DNA from: DUTS01 sp050951605
GTDB lineage: Bacteria; Bacillota; Peptococcia; DRI-13; DTU073
Reading direction: 5' to 3'
Assembly: GCA_050951605.1 (NCBI GenBank)
Contig: JBMNJJ010000009.1
Location: forward strand, 372,001-436,000
Length of the DNA stretch: 64,000 nt
Made by a program: the position numbers and the translations under genes
In this document: positions 18,018-26,777 of the stretch, piece by piece
Layout of the letters: every line of letters begins with the position of its first letter
How positions within the stretch are numbered: position 1 is the stretch's first letter
Notes under the pieces: model-generated
The model's input: the letters and a program-made list of their open reading frames with translations, nothing else
The model's database searches: none
What the model was told of the DNA's origin: nothing

Positions 18018-18641
18018 ATGAAGATAAGTGTTTTGCCGGTAGGAACAATTGAGGCAAATTGTTATTTAGTGTCTGATGCACATACAAAAGAGGCTTTAGT
18101 TATTGACCCCGGCGCTGAGGGTGAAAAGATTCAAAAGAAAATTAAGGAATTAAAGCTTAAGGTTAAATATATTGTTAATACTCATGGACATCTTGACCAT
18201 ATTGGTGCTAATCGCTATTTAAAAGAAGCAAATGATGCCCTTCTTTGTATTCATAAAGCTGATAGCCCTATGCTTACGGATCCACAAAAAAATATTTCTG
18301 CCTATCTTTTGGGGGAAGAAATTAATGGTCCGGCAGCAGACCGGTATTTGCAGGATGGGGATATTTTACAAGTAGGGGGCTTGTGTTTTGAGGTTTTGCA
18401 TACTCCTGGGCATACATTAGGGGGGATTTGTTTAGTTGGTCATGGTGTTTGTTTTAGTGGAGATACTCTTTTTGCCGGTTCTATTGGTAGAACTGATTTA
18501 CCCGGGGGTTCTTTTAAAGAGATAATTAATTCGGTAAAAACGAAGCTTTTTGTTTTAGCGGATGAGATAGTCGTTTATCCCGGGCATGGGTCACAGACGA
18601 GTATTGGTTATGAGAAATCTACTAATCCATATTTCACTTGA
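18018..18641 (+). CDS. MBL-fold metallohydrolase (glyoxalase II-like)
   Basis: Metallo-beta-lactamase fold hydrolase of 207 aa. Metal ligands are visible in order: THGHLDHIG (HxHxDH), HTPGHTLG, the bridging Asp in FSGDTLF, and the last His in VYPGHG. Close to the short YqgX/YcbL group often annotated as hydroxyacylglutathione hydrolase; the glutathione-binding C-terminal domain of true GloB is absent, so the substrate is unknown. It lies between dtd and hemZ, a frequent Clostridia neighbourhood. Confidence 0.88.
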   Translation: MKISVLPVGTIEANCYLVSDAHTKEALVIDPGAEGEKIQKKIKELKLKVKYIVNTHGHLDHIGANRYLKEANDALLCIHKADSPMLTDPQKNISAYLLGEEINGPAADRYLQDGDILQVGGLCFEVLHTPGHTLGGICLVGHGVCFSGDTLFAGSIGRTDLPGGSFKEIINSVKTKLFVLADEIVVYPGHGSQTSIGYEKSTNPYFT

Positions 18642-18654
18642 AAGGTTTAAAAAA

Positions 18655-20217
18655 ATGATCAAAGTAATCGTGTTTTCTTCCCTTCCCGATGATGTACGGG
18701 TGATTAGGGATGCACTGCGGATCTATTTTCCTAAAATTAGGTTGCTGAAAAGCTGGAAAAAAACAGAGGATAAGGCTTCGGGTAAAGGTCAAGAGATCTT
18801 TATAATGAGTAAGGATAGATTAGCTGTTCTTACTGAAGAAGAGTGTCCGCCCGGAAAAGAGATTTTGCTTGCTGTAGATAAAAAAGATTTTCCTGAAGCA
18901 GTTAAGGTAACGCTTAATTCGGCAGGACAGACTTATAGTCAAGTAGAAAGATTGGCGGCGGAGACTTTTAGAGAGGAGCACACGAATAGAGAAAGGCGTT
19001 TGTTGCGTTTAGCTCTGCATAAAGTTTTGCAACGTGCTTTGCTTGTTGAGCCTAGCCCTTGGGGGATTCTTACTGGTGTGCGACCGACCAAGATTGTGCA
19101 CCGTCTTATAGATGAAGGTTTATCTGAAGAAAGAATAATGCTTCATTTGACGAGAGATTTTGCAGTTAGTTTTGAACGGGCTCGGCTTCTTTTCGGGGTA
19201 GCTGCTTTTCAGCATCCCTTTTTACCGAATAAACAGGAAACACCGAACTTAGTTAGTCTTTATGTGGGCATACCTTTTTGTCCGACCCGTTGTCATTATT
19301 GTTCTTTCCCTTCATTTTCACTGGAGCAATGGGGGGATTTGTTGGAGGATTATCTACAAGGCTTATCCCGGGAAATACAAGTAGTGGGGGCATTACTTAA
19401 AGATAAGAGAGTAAAAGTTCAGAATGTTTATCTGGGGGGAGGTACTCCGACAATTTTATCGGAGATTCAATTAGAGAAGCTTTTAAAGACGATAGAGGAT
19501 AGTTTCCAATTTATTAAAGGTAGAGAATTAACAGTAGAGGGCGGTAGACCGGATACACTAACTCGTGAAAAATTGCAAGTATTAAAGGAGCATCAAGTAA
19601 CTCGTTTAAGTATTAATCCTCAGACGATGAGCGAAGAGACTTTAGTGCTCATTGGTCGTCAGCATACTGTACAGGATATTTTAGATGCTTATGACCTAGC
19701 AAGAGAAATAGGTTTTCCTGCAATTAATATGGATTTGATTATAGGGTTACCGGGGGAAAATAGTTTTATTTTACAAAAAACGCTAACCGAAGTATTAAAA
19801 CTTAGACCGGAAAATATTACGCTGCATGCTTTAGCCATGAAACGAGCAGCTTATTATCGTCAGGAAAAGATTAAATTACCACTTCCTACTGAAGGACAGG
19901 CGATGATGGATTTAGCCCATAATTGTTTGCAAGATGCTGGCTATTTTCCTTATTATCTTTATCGGCAAAAAGATATTTTTGCCCAAGGAGAAAATGTTGG
20001 TTATAGTGTGCCGGGGAAGGCTTGTCTTTATAATATTCAAATGATGGAAGAAAGGCAGACTATTCTTGGTTTTGGGGTAGGGTCAAGCAGTAAGTTGGTA
20101 AATGTGGTAGATTGGTCTTTGGAGAATATTTATAATCCTAAAGATATTGTTTTTTATTTAGAAAGACTGGAGCAAATTATGCAGCAAAAAGTTGACAAGT
20201 TGCAGGCTATTTTATAA
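18655..20217 (+). CDS. hemZ: HemZ-like radical SAM coproporphyrinogen dehydrogenase family protein
   Basis: Radical SAM protein of 520 aa resembling Bacillus HemZ. An N-terminal extension of about 195 residues precedes the cluster motif CPTRCHYC (C209, C213, C216), then the SAM-binding VYLGGGTPT and TVEGGRPD, and NMDLIIGLPGE. HemZ has been called an oxygen-independent coproporphyrinogen III oxidase, but radical SAM proteins of this subgroup do not all have that activity, so the reaction is uncertain. The reading from 18586 overlaps the MBL gene; ATG 18655 is preferred, with GAAAGG upstream. Confidence 0.88.
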   Translation: MIKVIVFSSLPDDVRVIRDALRIYFPKIRLLKSWKKTEDKASGKGQEIFIMSKDRLAVLTEEECPPGKEILLAVDKKDFPEAVKVTLNSAGQTYSQVERLAAETFREEHTNRERRLLRLALHKVLQRALLVEPSPWGILTGVRPTKIVHRLIDEGLSEERIMLHLTRDFAVSFERARLLFGVAAFQHPFLPNKQETPNLVSLYVGIPFCPTRCHYCSFPSFSLEQWGDLLEDYLQGLSREIQVVGALLKDKRVKVQNVYLGGGTPTILSEIQLEKLLKTIEDSFQFIKGRELTVEGGRPDTLTREKLQVLKEHQVTRLSINPQTMSEETLVLIGRQHTVQDILDAYDLAREIGFPAINMDLIIGLPGENSFILQKTLTEVLKLRPENITLHALAMKRAAYYRQEKIKLPLPTEGQAMMDLAHNCLQDAGYFPYYLYRQKDIFAQGENVGYSVPGKACLYNIQMMEERQTILGFGVGSSSKLVNVVDWSLENIYNPKDIVFYLERLEQIMQQKVDKLQAIL

Positions 20218-20253
20218 TCTATATAAGATAAAGCTCGAGGAGGTTGTGTTAGT

Positions 20254-21534
20254 ATGTTGACTACTAGACCGAGAGGTACGAATGACCTTTTGCCACAAGA
20301 ACTAGAAAAGTGGCATTATCTGGAGAATGTTTTGCGTCAAGTGGCAACTCTTTACGGATATCAGGAAATTCGCACACCTATTTTTGAACATACGGAACTT
20401 TTTCAACGTGGTGTGGGCGAAAGTACAGATATTGTAGAAAAAGAGATGTATACTTTTTTAGATCGAGGAGAGCGGTCTTTGACTTTACGTCCGGAGGCGA
20501 CTGCTTCTACGGTACGTGCTTTTTTGGAAAACAAACTTTATGCCGGTTCTTTACCGGTTAAATTTTACTATTTGGGACCGATGTTTCGTTATGACCGTCC
20601 TCAAGCTGGGCGTTATCGTCAATTTCATCAGTTTGGGGTAGAAGTTTTTGGTTCTCAAGACCCTGGTTTAGATGCTGAAGTCATTGCGATGGCCATGGAT
20701 ATTTATGAGCGTTTGGGCTTGCATGATTTAGTTGTGGAGTTAAATAGTGTAGGGTGTCCTCATTGTCGTCAGGCTCATCGAAAAGTTTTACAAGAATATT
20801 TACAAGAAAAATTAGCAGACCTTTGTCCTACTTGTCAGGGACGCTTTACCAAAAACCCTTTACGTATTTTAGATTGTAAAAATATTCGTTGTCAGGCTCT
20901 TGTTGCTGAAGCTCCCACGATTGAGCAAATGTTGTGTGAGGAGTGTCGGCAGCATTTTCAAGCTGTACAGGACTATTTACAAGAATTACAGGTGCCTTAC
21001 AACTTAAACCCTCGTTTAGTGCGGGGTTTGGATTATTATACGAAAACTGCTTTTGAGATTGTCGCCCAAGGAATAGGGGCCCAGAGTTCGATCGGAGGTG
21101 GAGGTAGGTATGATAGGTTGATTAAAGAATGTGGCGGGCCTTCTCTACCCGGCATCGGTTATGCGATGGGTATCGAGCGTATTTTGCTTACACTAGAAGA
21201 GCAAGGTATAGAGTTTCCATTACAAAATAAAGGGCAGATATTTATAGCGACTCTAGGTGAAAAAGCAAAAAAGAAGGGTACTAAATTAGCACAGGAATTA
21301 CGGAAAGCCGGATTAATTGTTGAACGTGATTATTTAGATCGTAGTTTAAAAGCACAGTTAAAAGCAGCCAATCGCTTACAAGTATTTTTTACTGTCATTT
21401 TAGGTGAGGAAGAATTAGTTCAAGGTGAAGCAGTTGTGCGACACATGCAAGACGGTTGGCAGAAAACAATTCCTTTACAAGAGCTTGTTTCATATTTAGT
21501 GCGGGAAATTAAAGGAGGAAAGAAGGATGAGTGA
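20254..21534 (+). CDS. hisS: histidyl-tRNA synthetase
   Basis: Class II synthetase charging tRNA-His. N-terminal RGTNDLLP, motif 2 region FRYDRPQAGRYRQFHQFGVE, the histidine-binding LVRGLDYYTKTAFE and motif 3 GIGYAMGIERIL are all present, followed by the anticodon-binding domain. Length 426 aa is normal. A CxxC pair set (CPHC, CPTC) lies in the insertion domain, as in many Firmicutes. It starts with ATG after CGAGGAGG and overlaps aspS by 8 bases. No T-box leader was seen in the 36 bases before it. Confidence 0.97.
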   Translation: MLTTRPRGTNDLLPQELEKWHYLENVLRQVATLYGYQEIRTPIFEHTELFQRGVGESTDIVEKEMYTFLDRGERSLTLRPEATASTVRAFLENKLYAGSLPVKFYYLGPMFRYDRPQAGRYRQFHQFGVEVFGSQDPGLDAEVIAMAMDIYERLGLHDLVVELNSVGCPHCRQAHRKVLQEYLQEKLADLCPTCQGRFTKNPLRILDCKNIRCQALVAEAPTIEQMLCEECRQHFQAVQDYLQELQVPYNLNPRLVRGLDYYTKTAFEIVAQGIGAQSSIGGGGRYDRLIKECGGPSLPGIGYAMGIERILLTLEEQGIEFPLQNKGQIFIATLGEKAKKKGTKLAQELRKAGLIVERDYLDRSLKAQLKAANRLQVFFTVILGEEELVQGEAVVRHMQDGWQKTIPLQELVSYLVREIKGGKKDE

Positions 21535-23335
21535 GTCTATACAAGGATTAAAAAGAAGTCATTACTGTGGTTTGGTAAATAAAAATTTAAAAGATAAAGA
21601 AGTAACCTTAATGGGGTGGGTTCATCGGCGGAGAGACCATGGTGGTGTAATTTTTATAGATTTAAGAGACAGAGAGGGCAGGGTTCAGGTTGTTTTTAAT
21701 CCGGAAAAAGGTGCTACTCTTTTTCAAAAAGCGGAAACAGTAAGAAATGAAGATGTTCTTGCTGTAGTAGGAACTGTAAACTTACGACCTAAAGGTACAG
21801 TTAATCCGAATTTAGCCACAGGGGAAATAGAGGTGACCGCAAATGAATTACGCATTCTAAGTAAAGCTAAAACACCTCCTTTTTATATTGATGATGAAGT
21901 AGATGTTGACGAGAATATTCGTTTAAAATATCGTTATTTAGATTTACGGCGTCCTGTGCTGCAAAAGGGTTTAATCTTACGACATCAAGCGATTAAGACA
22001 ATTCGTGATTATTTTTATTCAAAAGGCTTTTTAGAAATTGAAACACCGATGCTCACTAAAAGCACGCCGGAAGGAGCACGTGATTATTTAGTTCCCAGTC
22101 GTCTTCATGAGGGCGAATTTTTTGCCCTTCCTCAGTCACCCCAACTTTTTAAACAGTTGTTGATGGTGGCAGGTTTTGATAAGTATTATCAAGTTGTACG
22201 TTGTTTTCGTGATGAAGATTTGCGAGCTGATCGACAGCCGGAATTTACGCAGCTAGATGTAGAGATGTCATTTGTAGAACGGGAAGATATTTTAACAATG
22301 ATGGAAGAAATGATCGTTAAGCTTTTTCAGGAGTGTTTAGGTGTAGAAGTAAAAACACCTTTACCACGTTTAAGTTATCAAGAAGCGATGAGTCGTTTTG
22401 GAGTGGATAAACCTGATTTACGGTTCGGGATGGAATTAGTAGACATAGGCGGGGAAGTTAAAAATTGTCAGTTCAAGGTATTTGCTAAAGTTTTAGAGAA
22501 GGGAGGACAAGTTAAGGGGATTAATGCACAGGGTTGTGGACATTATTCACGTAAAGACATTGATGATTTGACTAAATTTGTTGGTATTTACGGAGCTAAA
22601 GGCCTGGCTTATTTTATACTAACAGAAAACGGGATAAAATCTCCTCTTACGAAGTTTTTCACTCCGGAAGAACTAGACAGTATTGTAGAAAAGATGCAGG
22701 GAAAACCCGGCGACTTACTTCTTTTTGTAGCTGATGAGCCTGCTGTAGTTGCTGCTTCTTTAGGTCATTTGCGTTTGGAATTAGGGAAACGGTTAGATTT
22801 GATTAATCAGGAAGAATTTAATTTTCTTTGGGTAGTTGATTTTCCTCTTTTAGAATATGACGTGGAAGATAAAAGATGGGTAGCAATGCATCATCCTTTT
22901 ACTTCTCCTAGAGATGAAGACCTTACTTTAATGAAAACAGAACCGCAAAAGGTGCGGGCCAAGGCTTATGATATAATTCTTAATGGTGTAGAAATCGGGG
23001 GAGGAAGTATTAGAATTCATCAAAGAGATGTACAAGAATTAATGTTTAACACTTTAGGGCTTTCCCCAACAGAAACACAAGAAAAGTTTGGTTTTCTTTT
23101 AGATGCTTTTGAATATGGTGTTCCACCTCATGGCGGAATTGCTTTGGGAATAGATCGTTTATTAATGTTAATGGCGGGAAGAAGTACGATCAGGGATGTG
23201 ATTGCTTTTCCGAAAACACAAAGTGCTATGGATTTAATGACTGAGGCACCTTCGGCTGTAGCCCCTCGACAATTAAGGGAACTTCATATTAAGGTTAACC
23301 AATCTAAAAACAAACAAAATGTAGAAAAAAGTTAA
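21527..23335 (+). CDS. aspS: aspartyl-tRNA synthetase
   Basis: Class II bacterial-type AspRS of 602 aa. An N-terminal OB-fold anticodon domain (MGWVHRRRDHGGVIFIDLRDREG) is followed by the catalytic core with FLEIETPMLTKSTPEGARDYLVPSR-type motif 1 region, motif 2 FRDEDLRADRQPEFTQLD and motif 3 GIALGIDRLLML, and the bacterial GAD insertion between them. In organisms lacking AsnRS it may be non-discriminating; that cannot be judged here. Start ATG 21527 has AAAGGAGGAAAG upstream within hisS. Confidence 0.97.
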   Translation: MSESIQGLKRSHYCGLVNKNLKDKEVTLMGWVHRRRDHGGVIFIDLRDREGRVQVVFNPEKGATLFQKAETVRNEDVLAVVGTVNLRPKGTVNPNLATGEIEVTANELRILSKAKTPPFYIDDEVDVDENIRLKYRYLDLRRPVLQKGLILRHQAIKTIRDYFYSKGFLEIETPMLTKSTPEGARDYLVPSRLHEGEFFALPQSPQLFKQLLMVAGFDKYYQVVRCFRDEDLRADRQPEFTQLDVEMSFVEREDILTMMEEMIVKLFQECLGVEVKTPLPRLSYQEAMSRFGVDKPDLRFGMELVDIGGEVKNCQFKVFAKVLEKGGQVKGINAQGCGHYSRKDIDDLTKFVGIYGAKGLAYFILTENGIKSPLTKFFTPEELDSIVEKMQGKPGDLLLFVADEPAVVAASLGHLRLELGKRLDLINQEEFNFLWVVDFPLLEYDVEDKRWVAMHHPFTSPRDEDLTLMKTEPQKVRAKAYDIILNGVEIGGGSIRIHQRDVQELMFNTLGLSPTETQEKFGFLLDAFEYGVPPHGGIALGIDRLLMLMAGRSTIRDVIAFPKTQSAMDLMTEAPSAVAPRQLRELHIKVNQSKNKQNVEKS

Positions 23336-23358
23336 TTTTAACCAGTGTGGTTCTGCTC

Positions 23359-23387
23359 TTGAAAATTGATTTATGTTGTGTTAACAT
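23359..23387 (+). promoter_or_regulatory. promoter of the 6S RNA gene
   Basis: TTGAAA at 23359-23364 and TAACAT at 23382-23387, 17 bases apart, place a transcription start near 23394, just upstream of the 6S RNA closing stem. Confidence 0.55.
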
Positions 23388-23393
23388 AAAAGT

Positions 23394-23600
23394 ACAAAGA
23401 AATTATTTCAAGATACACCCTACAGTGTTCGTGAGATTGGCCGTTTAGTTTTGAGCCAACACCTTTACATTGGGAGCCTGGACTCTGATTGTAGCTTGTA
23501 TGCCTACTTAGATGGGACACAAAAAGCAATCAGGAAGGCACCCACCTGCTGAGCGCAGGTTCAAAACGACGGCATCACGGCATAGTGGGGTTTAAGCGTA
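23394..23600 (+). ncRNA. ssrS: 6S RNA
   Basis: 6S RNA binds the housekeeping RNA polymerase and mimics an open promoter. The closing stem pairs bases near 23417-23427 with 23581-23591, carrying the characteristic AGTGTTCGTGAG on the left and ACGGCATCACGGCATAGTGGG on the right. Conserved internal pieces seen are TTTTGAGCCAAC, GGGAGCCTGGACTC and the ACGACGGCATCACGG block. The location directly after aspS and before tcdA matches Bacillus subtilis 6S-1 (bsrA). Ends are estimates from the promoter and closing stem. Confidence 0.85.
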
Positions 23601-23611
23601 GTCAAAATAGT

Positions 23612-23667
23612 AAAAAGCTTTCTGTTGTTGTATATTTTTATCCAACAATCAGGAAGCTTTTTTTTAT
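23612..23667 (+). terminator. terminator of the 6S RNA gene
   Basis: A long hairpin, AAGCTT-CTG-TTGTTG pairing with CAACAA-CAG-AAGCTT around an AT loop, is followed by eight or more T. The remaining bases up to the next gene at 23813 hold nothing I can identify beyond its ribosome binding site. Confidence 0.8.
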
Positions 23668-23812
23668 TTAAAATACATTTCGGTTTAAGAAGGAAAATGA
23701 GACGTTGATGTGGAATATTCTAAACATTAAATATTTGTCGAACCGTGGGGAAAATTCTAATTCTTGTGTTTTTTATAGTAAATTATTGACAATATAGGAG
23801 GGGTTAGGTTAG

Positions 23813-25504
23813 ATGGTTATTCGATTTAAATTAAAAGATAAAGAATATATTTTTAATTATAAGCGTTGTTGCCAAGCTTTGTTAGTTGGTATTACAATTT
23901 GTTTATGTAGTGTGCTTTCTCTATATTATAATTTATCTTTGCAACTACATTTTATTTATGGTGGGCTTTTTTGCTTGCCGATAACTTTAACCGGATATTG
24001 GTATGGGAAAAAGGCGGGGTTAAGTACAGCAATTTTTTTTAGTGGTTTAATGATTATAAATAGTGTAGTAAGTATGTATGAGTATTTAAGTAATGACATA
24101 TTACAAATCATGATTTTTATTTTAGTTGGTTATGCTGTAGGAACATTAAAGAAAAAGAATCGTTATTCAGAAAGAATTATTGAGCATCAAGCTTATCATG
24201 ATTTGTTAACAGGTTTGCCTAATAGATTAAAATTTGAAGAATCTTTACGTAATGAATTAGAAATAGCTAAAGTACGGAATGAAATGCTAGCAGTATATCT
24301 TGTTGATTTAGATAAGTTTAAATATATTAATGATGTTTTAGGTCATTTGGCGGGAGATAAATTATTAGTACAAGTAAGTCAAAGATTAAGAAGTATTTTT
24401 GAGGAAGATACTGTAATTGCTCGGTCTGCAGGAGATGAGTTTCTTATTTTTGTACCGAGAGTTTCCGAGAAACAAGAGATAGTTGATATAGCTATGAAAA
24501 TAATTAATTGTTTCAAAAAGAAATTTATTATCCAGGGACGAGAAGTTTATATAACTATAAGTATTGGGATTAGTATTTTTCCTGCCCATGGGAATGATGC
24601 TAAAAGCTTGATTTCATATGCTGATATTGCGGTGAATAAAGTAAAAGATATCGGAATGAATGCGTATCGGTTTTTTAGTGTAGAGATGGACAAGGATATC
24701 TCTGATAAGGTGCATATTGCTAATAAAATGAGACAAGTGGTGGAAGAAAAGAATTTTGATGTTTTTGAAATTCATTACCAGCCGATGATTGAGGTGATTA
24801 GTGGAAAAATAGTTGCTGTTGAGGCGCTTTTGCGTTGGAATCATCCTGAAGAAGGTTTATTATATCCTCATCGGTTTATTCAAGTAGCGGAAGAGACGGG
24901 TTTAATTGTACCTATAGGTAAATGGGTCTTACGGACAGCTTGTGCTCAAATAAAAGAATGGCAGGGAAAATATCACCCTTCTTTAAAATTATCAGTAAAT
25001 ATATCGGAACAACAGCTTCGTGATAAAAATTTTTTTAGTGATGTAGTACTTGTGTTGACAGAAACAGAATTTGAGCCGAGTTGTTTAGAACTCGAGATTA
25101 CAGAAACAATAGCGATGAATAATTCGGGAAGGAATATTGAAGTTTTAAGTGAATTACGAAAAATAGGGGTAAGGGTTGCTTTAGATGATTTTGGGACAGG
25201 CTATTCTTCACTTAATTATTTAGGTACTTTGCCGATTAATCTTTTAAAAGTTGATTATGCTTTGGTCAAGGAAATCCCCTTTAATATTAAAAATTCAGCT
25301 ATTGCTACCTCTATTATTTCTTTAGCTTCTTGTTTGGATTATGAAGTAGTGGCAGAAGGAGTAGAGACCGAGGCACAACTTATTTTCTTCCAGCAAAACA
25401 AATGTACTTATATTCAGGGGTTCTTTTTTTGTAAACCTCTTCCTCCTAAAGAATTGGAATCTTTACTTGATGAAAAAAATGAAGTTGCTTTTATTCAAAA
25501 CTAG
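23813..25504 (+). CDS. membrane GGDEF-EAL protein, probable c-di-GMP phosphodiesterase
   Basis: A 563-aa protein with about four N-terminal membrane helices (residues 20-110), then GGDEF and EAL domains. The GGDEF motif is altered to AGDEF and no RxxD inhibitory site is seen, so cyclase activity is doubtful. The EAL half looks intact: EALLRW, the Asn of NISEQQL, ELEITE, DDFGTGYSS, Lys in KVDYALV, EGVETE and QGFFFCKPLP. Net phosphodiesterase activity is inferred. No periplasmic sensor domain is recognised. It interrupts the conserved aspS-6S-tcdA order. Start ATG follows AGGAGGGG. Confidence 0.9.
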   Translation: MVIRFKLKDKEYIFNYKRCCQALLVGITICLCSVLSLYYNLSLQLHFIYGGLFCLPITLTGYWYGKKAGLSTAIFFSGLMIINSVVSMYEYLSNDILQIMIFILVGYAVGTLKKKNRYSERIIEHQAYHDLLTGLPNRLKFEESLRNELEIAKVRNEMLAVYLVDLDKFKYINDVLGHLAGDKLLVQVSQRLRSIFEEDTVIARSAGDEFLIFVPRVSEKQEIVDIAMKIINCFKKKFIIQGREVYITISIGISIFPAHGNDAKSLISYADIAVNKVKDIGMNAYRFFSVEMDKDISDKVHIANKMRQVVEEKNFDVFEIHYQPMIEVISGKIVAVEALLRWNHPEEGLLYPHRFIQVAEETGLIVPIGKWVLRTACAQIKEWQGKYHPSLKLSVNISEQQLRDKNFFSDVVLVLTETEFEPSCLELEITETIAMNNSGRNIEVLSELRKIGVRVALDDFGTGYSSLNYLGTLPINLLKVDYALVKEIPFNIKNSAIATSIISLASCLDYEVVAEGVETEAQLIFFQQNKCTYIQGFFFCKPLPPKELESLLDEKNEVAFIQN

Positions 25505-25567
25505 GTTTAAGCTTATGTATAGATGACTATTATTTTTTATCATAATTACTTTGGATGAGGGATTAAT

Positions 25568-26266
25568 TTGGACCAATTTGTACGAACTAAAATGTTAATA
25601 GGAAAAAAAGGGATAGATTTTTTGCACAAGAGTAAAGTTATTGTTTTTGGGGTAGGTGGGGTTGGTTCTTATGCTGTAGAAGCATTAGCTAGAGCAGGTA
25701 TCGGGGAATTAGTTTTAGTGGACTTTGATATAATAGATGTCACGAATATTAATAGGCAACTTCCCGCTTTGTTTTCCACAATAGGTAAATATAAGGTGGA
25801 TGTACTTAAACAGCGGATTAAAGATATAAATCCTTTAGCGCAAGTAAATGTTTATAAAACAATAGTTACGCCGGAAAATGTAGAAGCTTTTTTTAAAGAG
25901 AGTTCTACTTATGTTGTTGATGCAATTGACTCAATTAAGGGGAAAATAGCAATAATTGAAACAGCATTAGCGAGGGAAGTTCCAGTAATTTCATCGATGG
26001 GAGTAGGAAATCGCTTAGATCCTACAAAGTTAAAGATAGGTGCTCTTCGTGAGACTTCAGGTTGTCCTTTAGCGAGAATTATGCGACGTGAATTGAAAAA
26101 AAGAGGACTTGCTCATAATTTAAAAGTAGTTTATTCAACAGAACTACCGATGAAAACTGAGGGAAACTCTAGATCACGAAGTCCTGGGACGATATCCTTT
26201 GTGCCGTCTGTTGCCGGGCTGCTTTTGGCTGCATATGTGGTAAATGATTTACTACGGTTTTTGTAG
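25568..26266 (+). CDS. tcdA: tRNA threonylcarbamoyladenosine dehydratase TcdA
   Basis: E1-like ATP-dependent enzyme that cyclises t6A at position 37 of tRNA to ct6A. The nucleotide-binding motif GVGGVGSYAVEALARAG is near residues 24-40, followed by LVDFDIIDVTNINRQ and the C-terminal SRSPGTISFVPSVAG signature of the TcdA/YrvM group. Length 232 aa is typical. It starts with TTG 25568 after GGATGAGGG. It occupies the yrvM position of Bacillus synteny, downstream of aspS and 6S RNA. Confidence 0.93.
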   Translation: MDQFVRTKMLIGKKGIDFLHKSKVIVFGVGGVGSYAVEALARAGIGELVLVDFDIIDVTNINRQLPALFSTIGKYKVDVLKQRIKDINPLAQVNVYKTIVTPENVEAFFKESSTYVVDAIDSIKGKIAIIETALAREVPVISSMGVGNRLDPTKLKIGALRETSGCPLARIMRRELKKRGLAHNLKVVYSTELPMKTEGNSRSRSPGTISFVPSVAGLLLAAYVVNDLLRFL

Positions 26267-26346
26267 ATAGTAAAATATTCCTAGGTGGGAATAGGTTATA
26301 ATAATAAGGATTAAGTTATAAAATTTATAAAAAGGGAGGGAAAAAT

Positions 26347-26670
26347 ATGGCTAATATTATTCATCTTTCAGATGACACTTTTACCAGTGAAGTACTAGAG
26401 GCAGAAGAACTTGTTTTAGTAGATTTTTGGGCACCTTGGTGTGGACCTTGTAAAATGATTGGACCTATTATTGAGGAATTAAGTACTGAGTATCGAGGTA
26501 GGGTTAAAGTTTGTAAGATAGATGTGGATGAAAATAATAAGACTGCCGGTGATTACGGAATTATGAGTATACCGACAATGATTTTATTTCAAGGCGGGAA
26601 AGAAATTAATCGACTAGTAGGCTTTGTACCTAAAGCTAATATTGCGAAAACACTAGATTCTGCTTTGTAA
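26347..26670 (+). CDS. trxA: thioredoxin
   Basis: Cytoplasmic disulfide reductase of 107 aa. The active site WCGPC is at residues 31-35 within VDFWAPWCGPCKMI, with the cis-proline loop SIPTMILF later and the buried Asp in LVDFWAP. The start ATG follows AAAGGGAGGG. It lies alone between tcdA and rarA and is followed by a terminator, so it is probably its own transcription unit. Confidence 0.95.
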   Translation: MANIIHLSDDTFTSEVLEAEELVLVDFWAPWCGPCKMIGPIIEELSTEYRGRVKVCKIDVDENNKTAGDYGIMSIPTMILFQGGKEINRLVGFVPKANIAKTLDSAL

Positions 26671-26709
26671 GGTAATTAAAATTAGACGTTAGGAATTAAA
26701 GTAATCATG

Positions 26710-26746
26710 AGGGCTGTTAACGAGATTGTTGACAGTCTTGTTTTTT
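26710..26746 (+). terminator. Rho-independent terminator after trxA
   Basis: An 11-bp stem GGGCTGTTAAC with GTTGACAGTCT (two G-U or mismatched pairs) is followed by TTGTTTTTT. It ends just ahead of rarA. Confidence 0.75.
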
Positions 26747-26777
26747 AACTCCACAAAAAGGAAAGGGTGATAGATAT

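Noticed and set aside
20218..20253. Regulatory leader for hisS
   Set aside because: Only 36 bases are available and show just a ribosome binding site.
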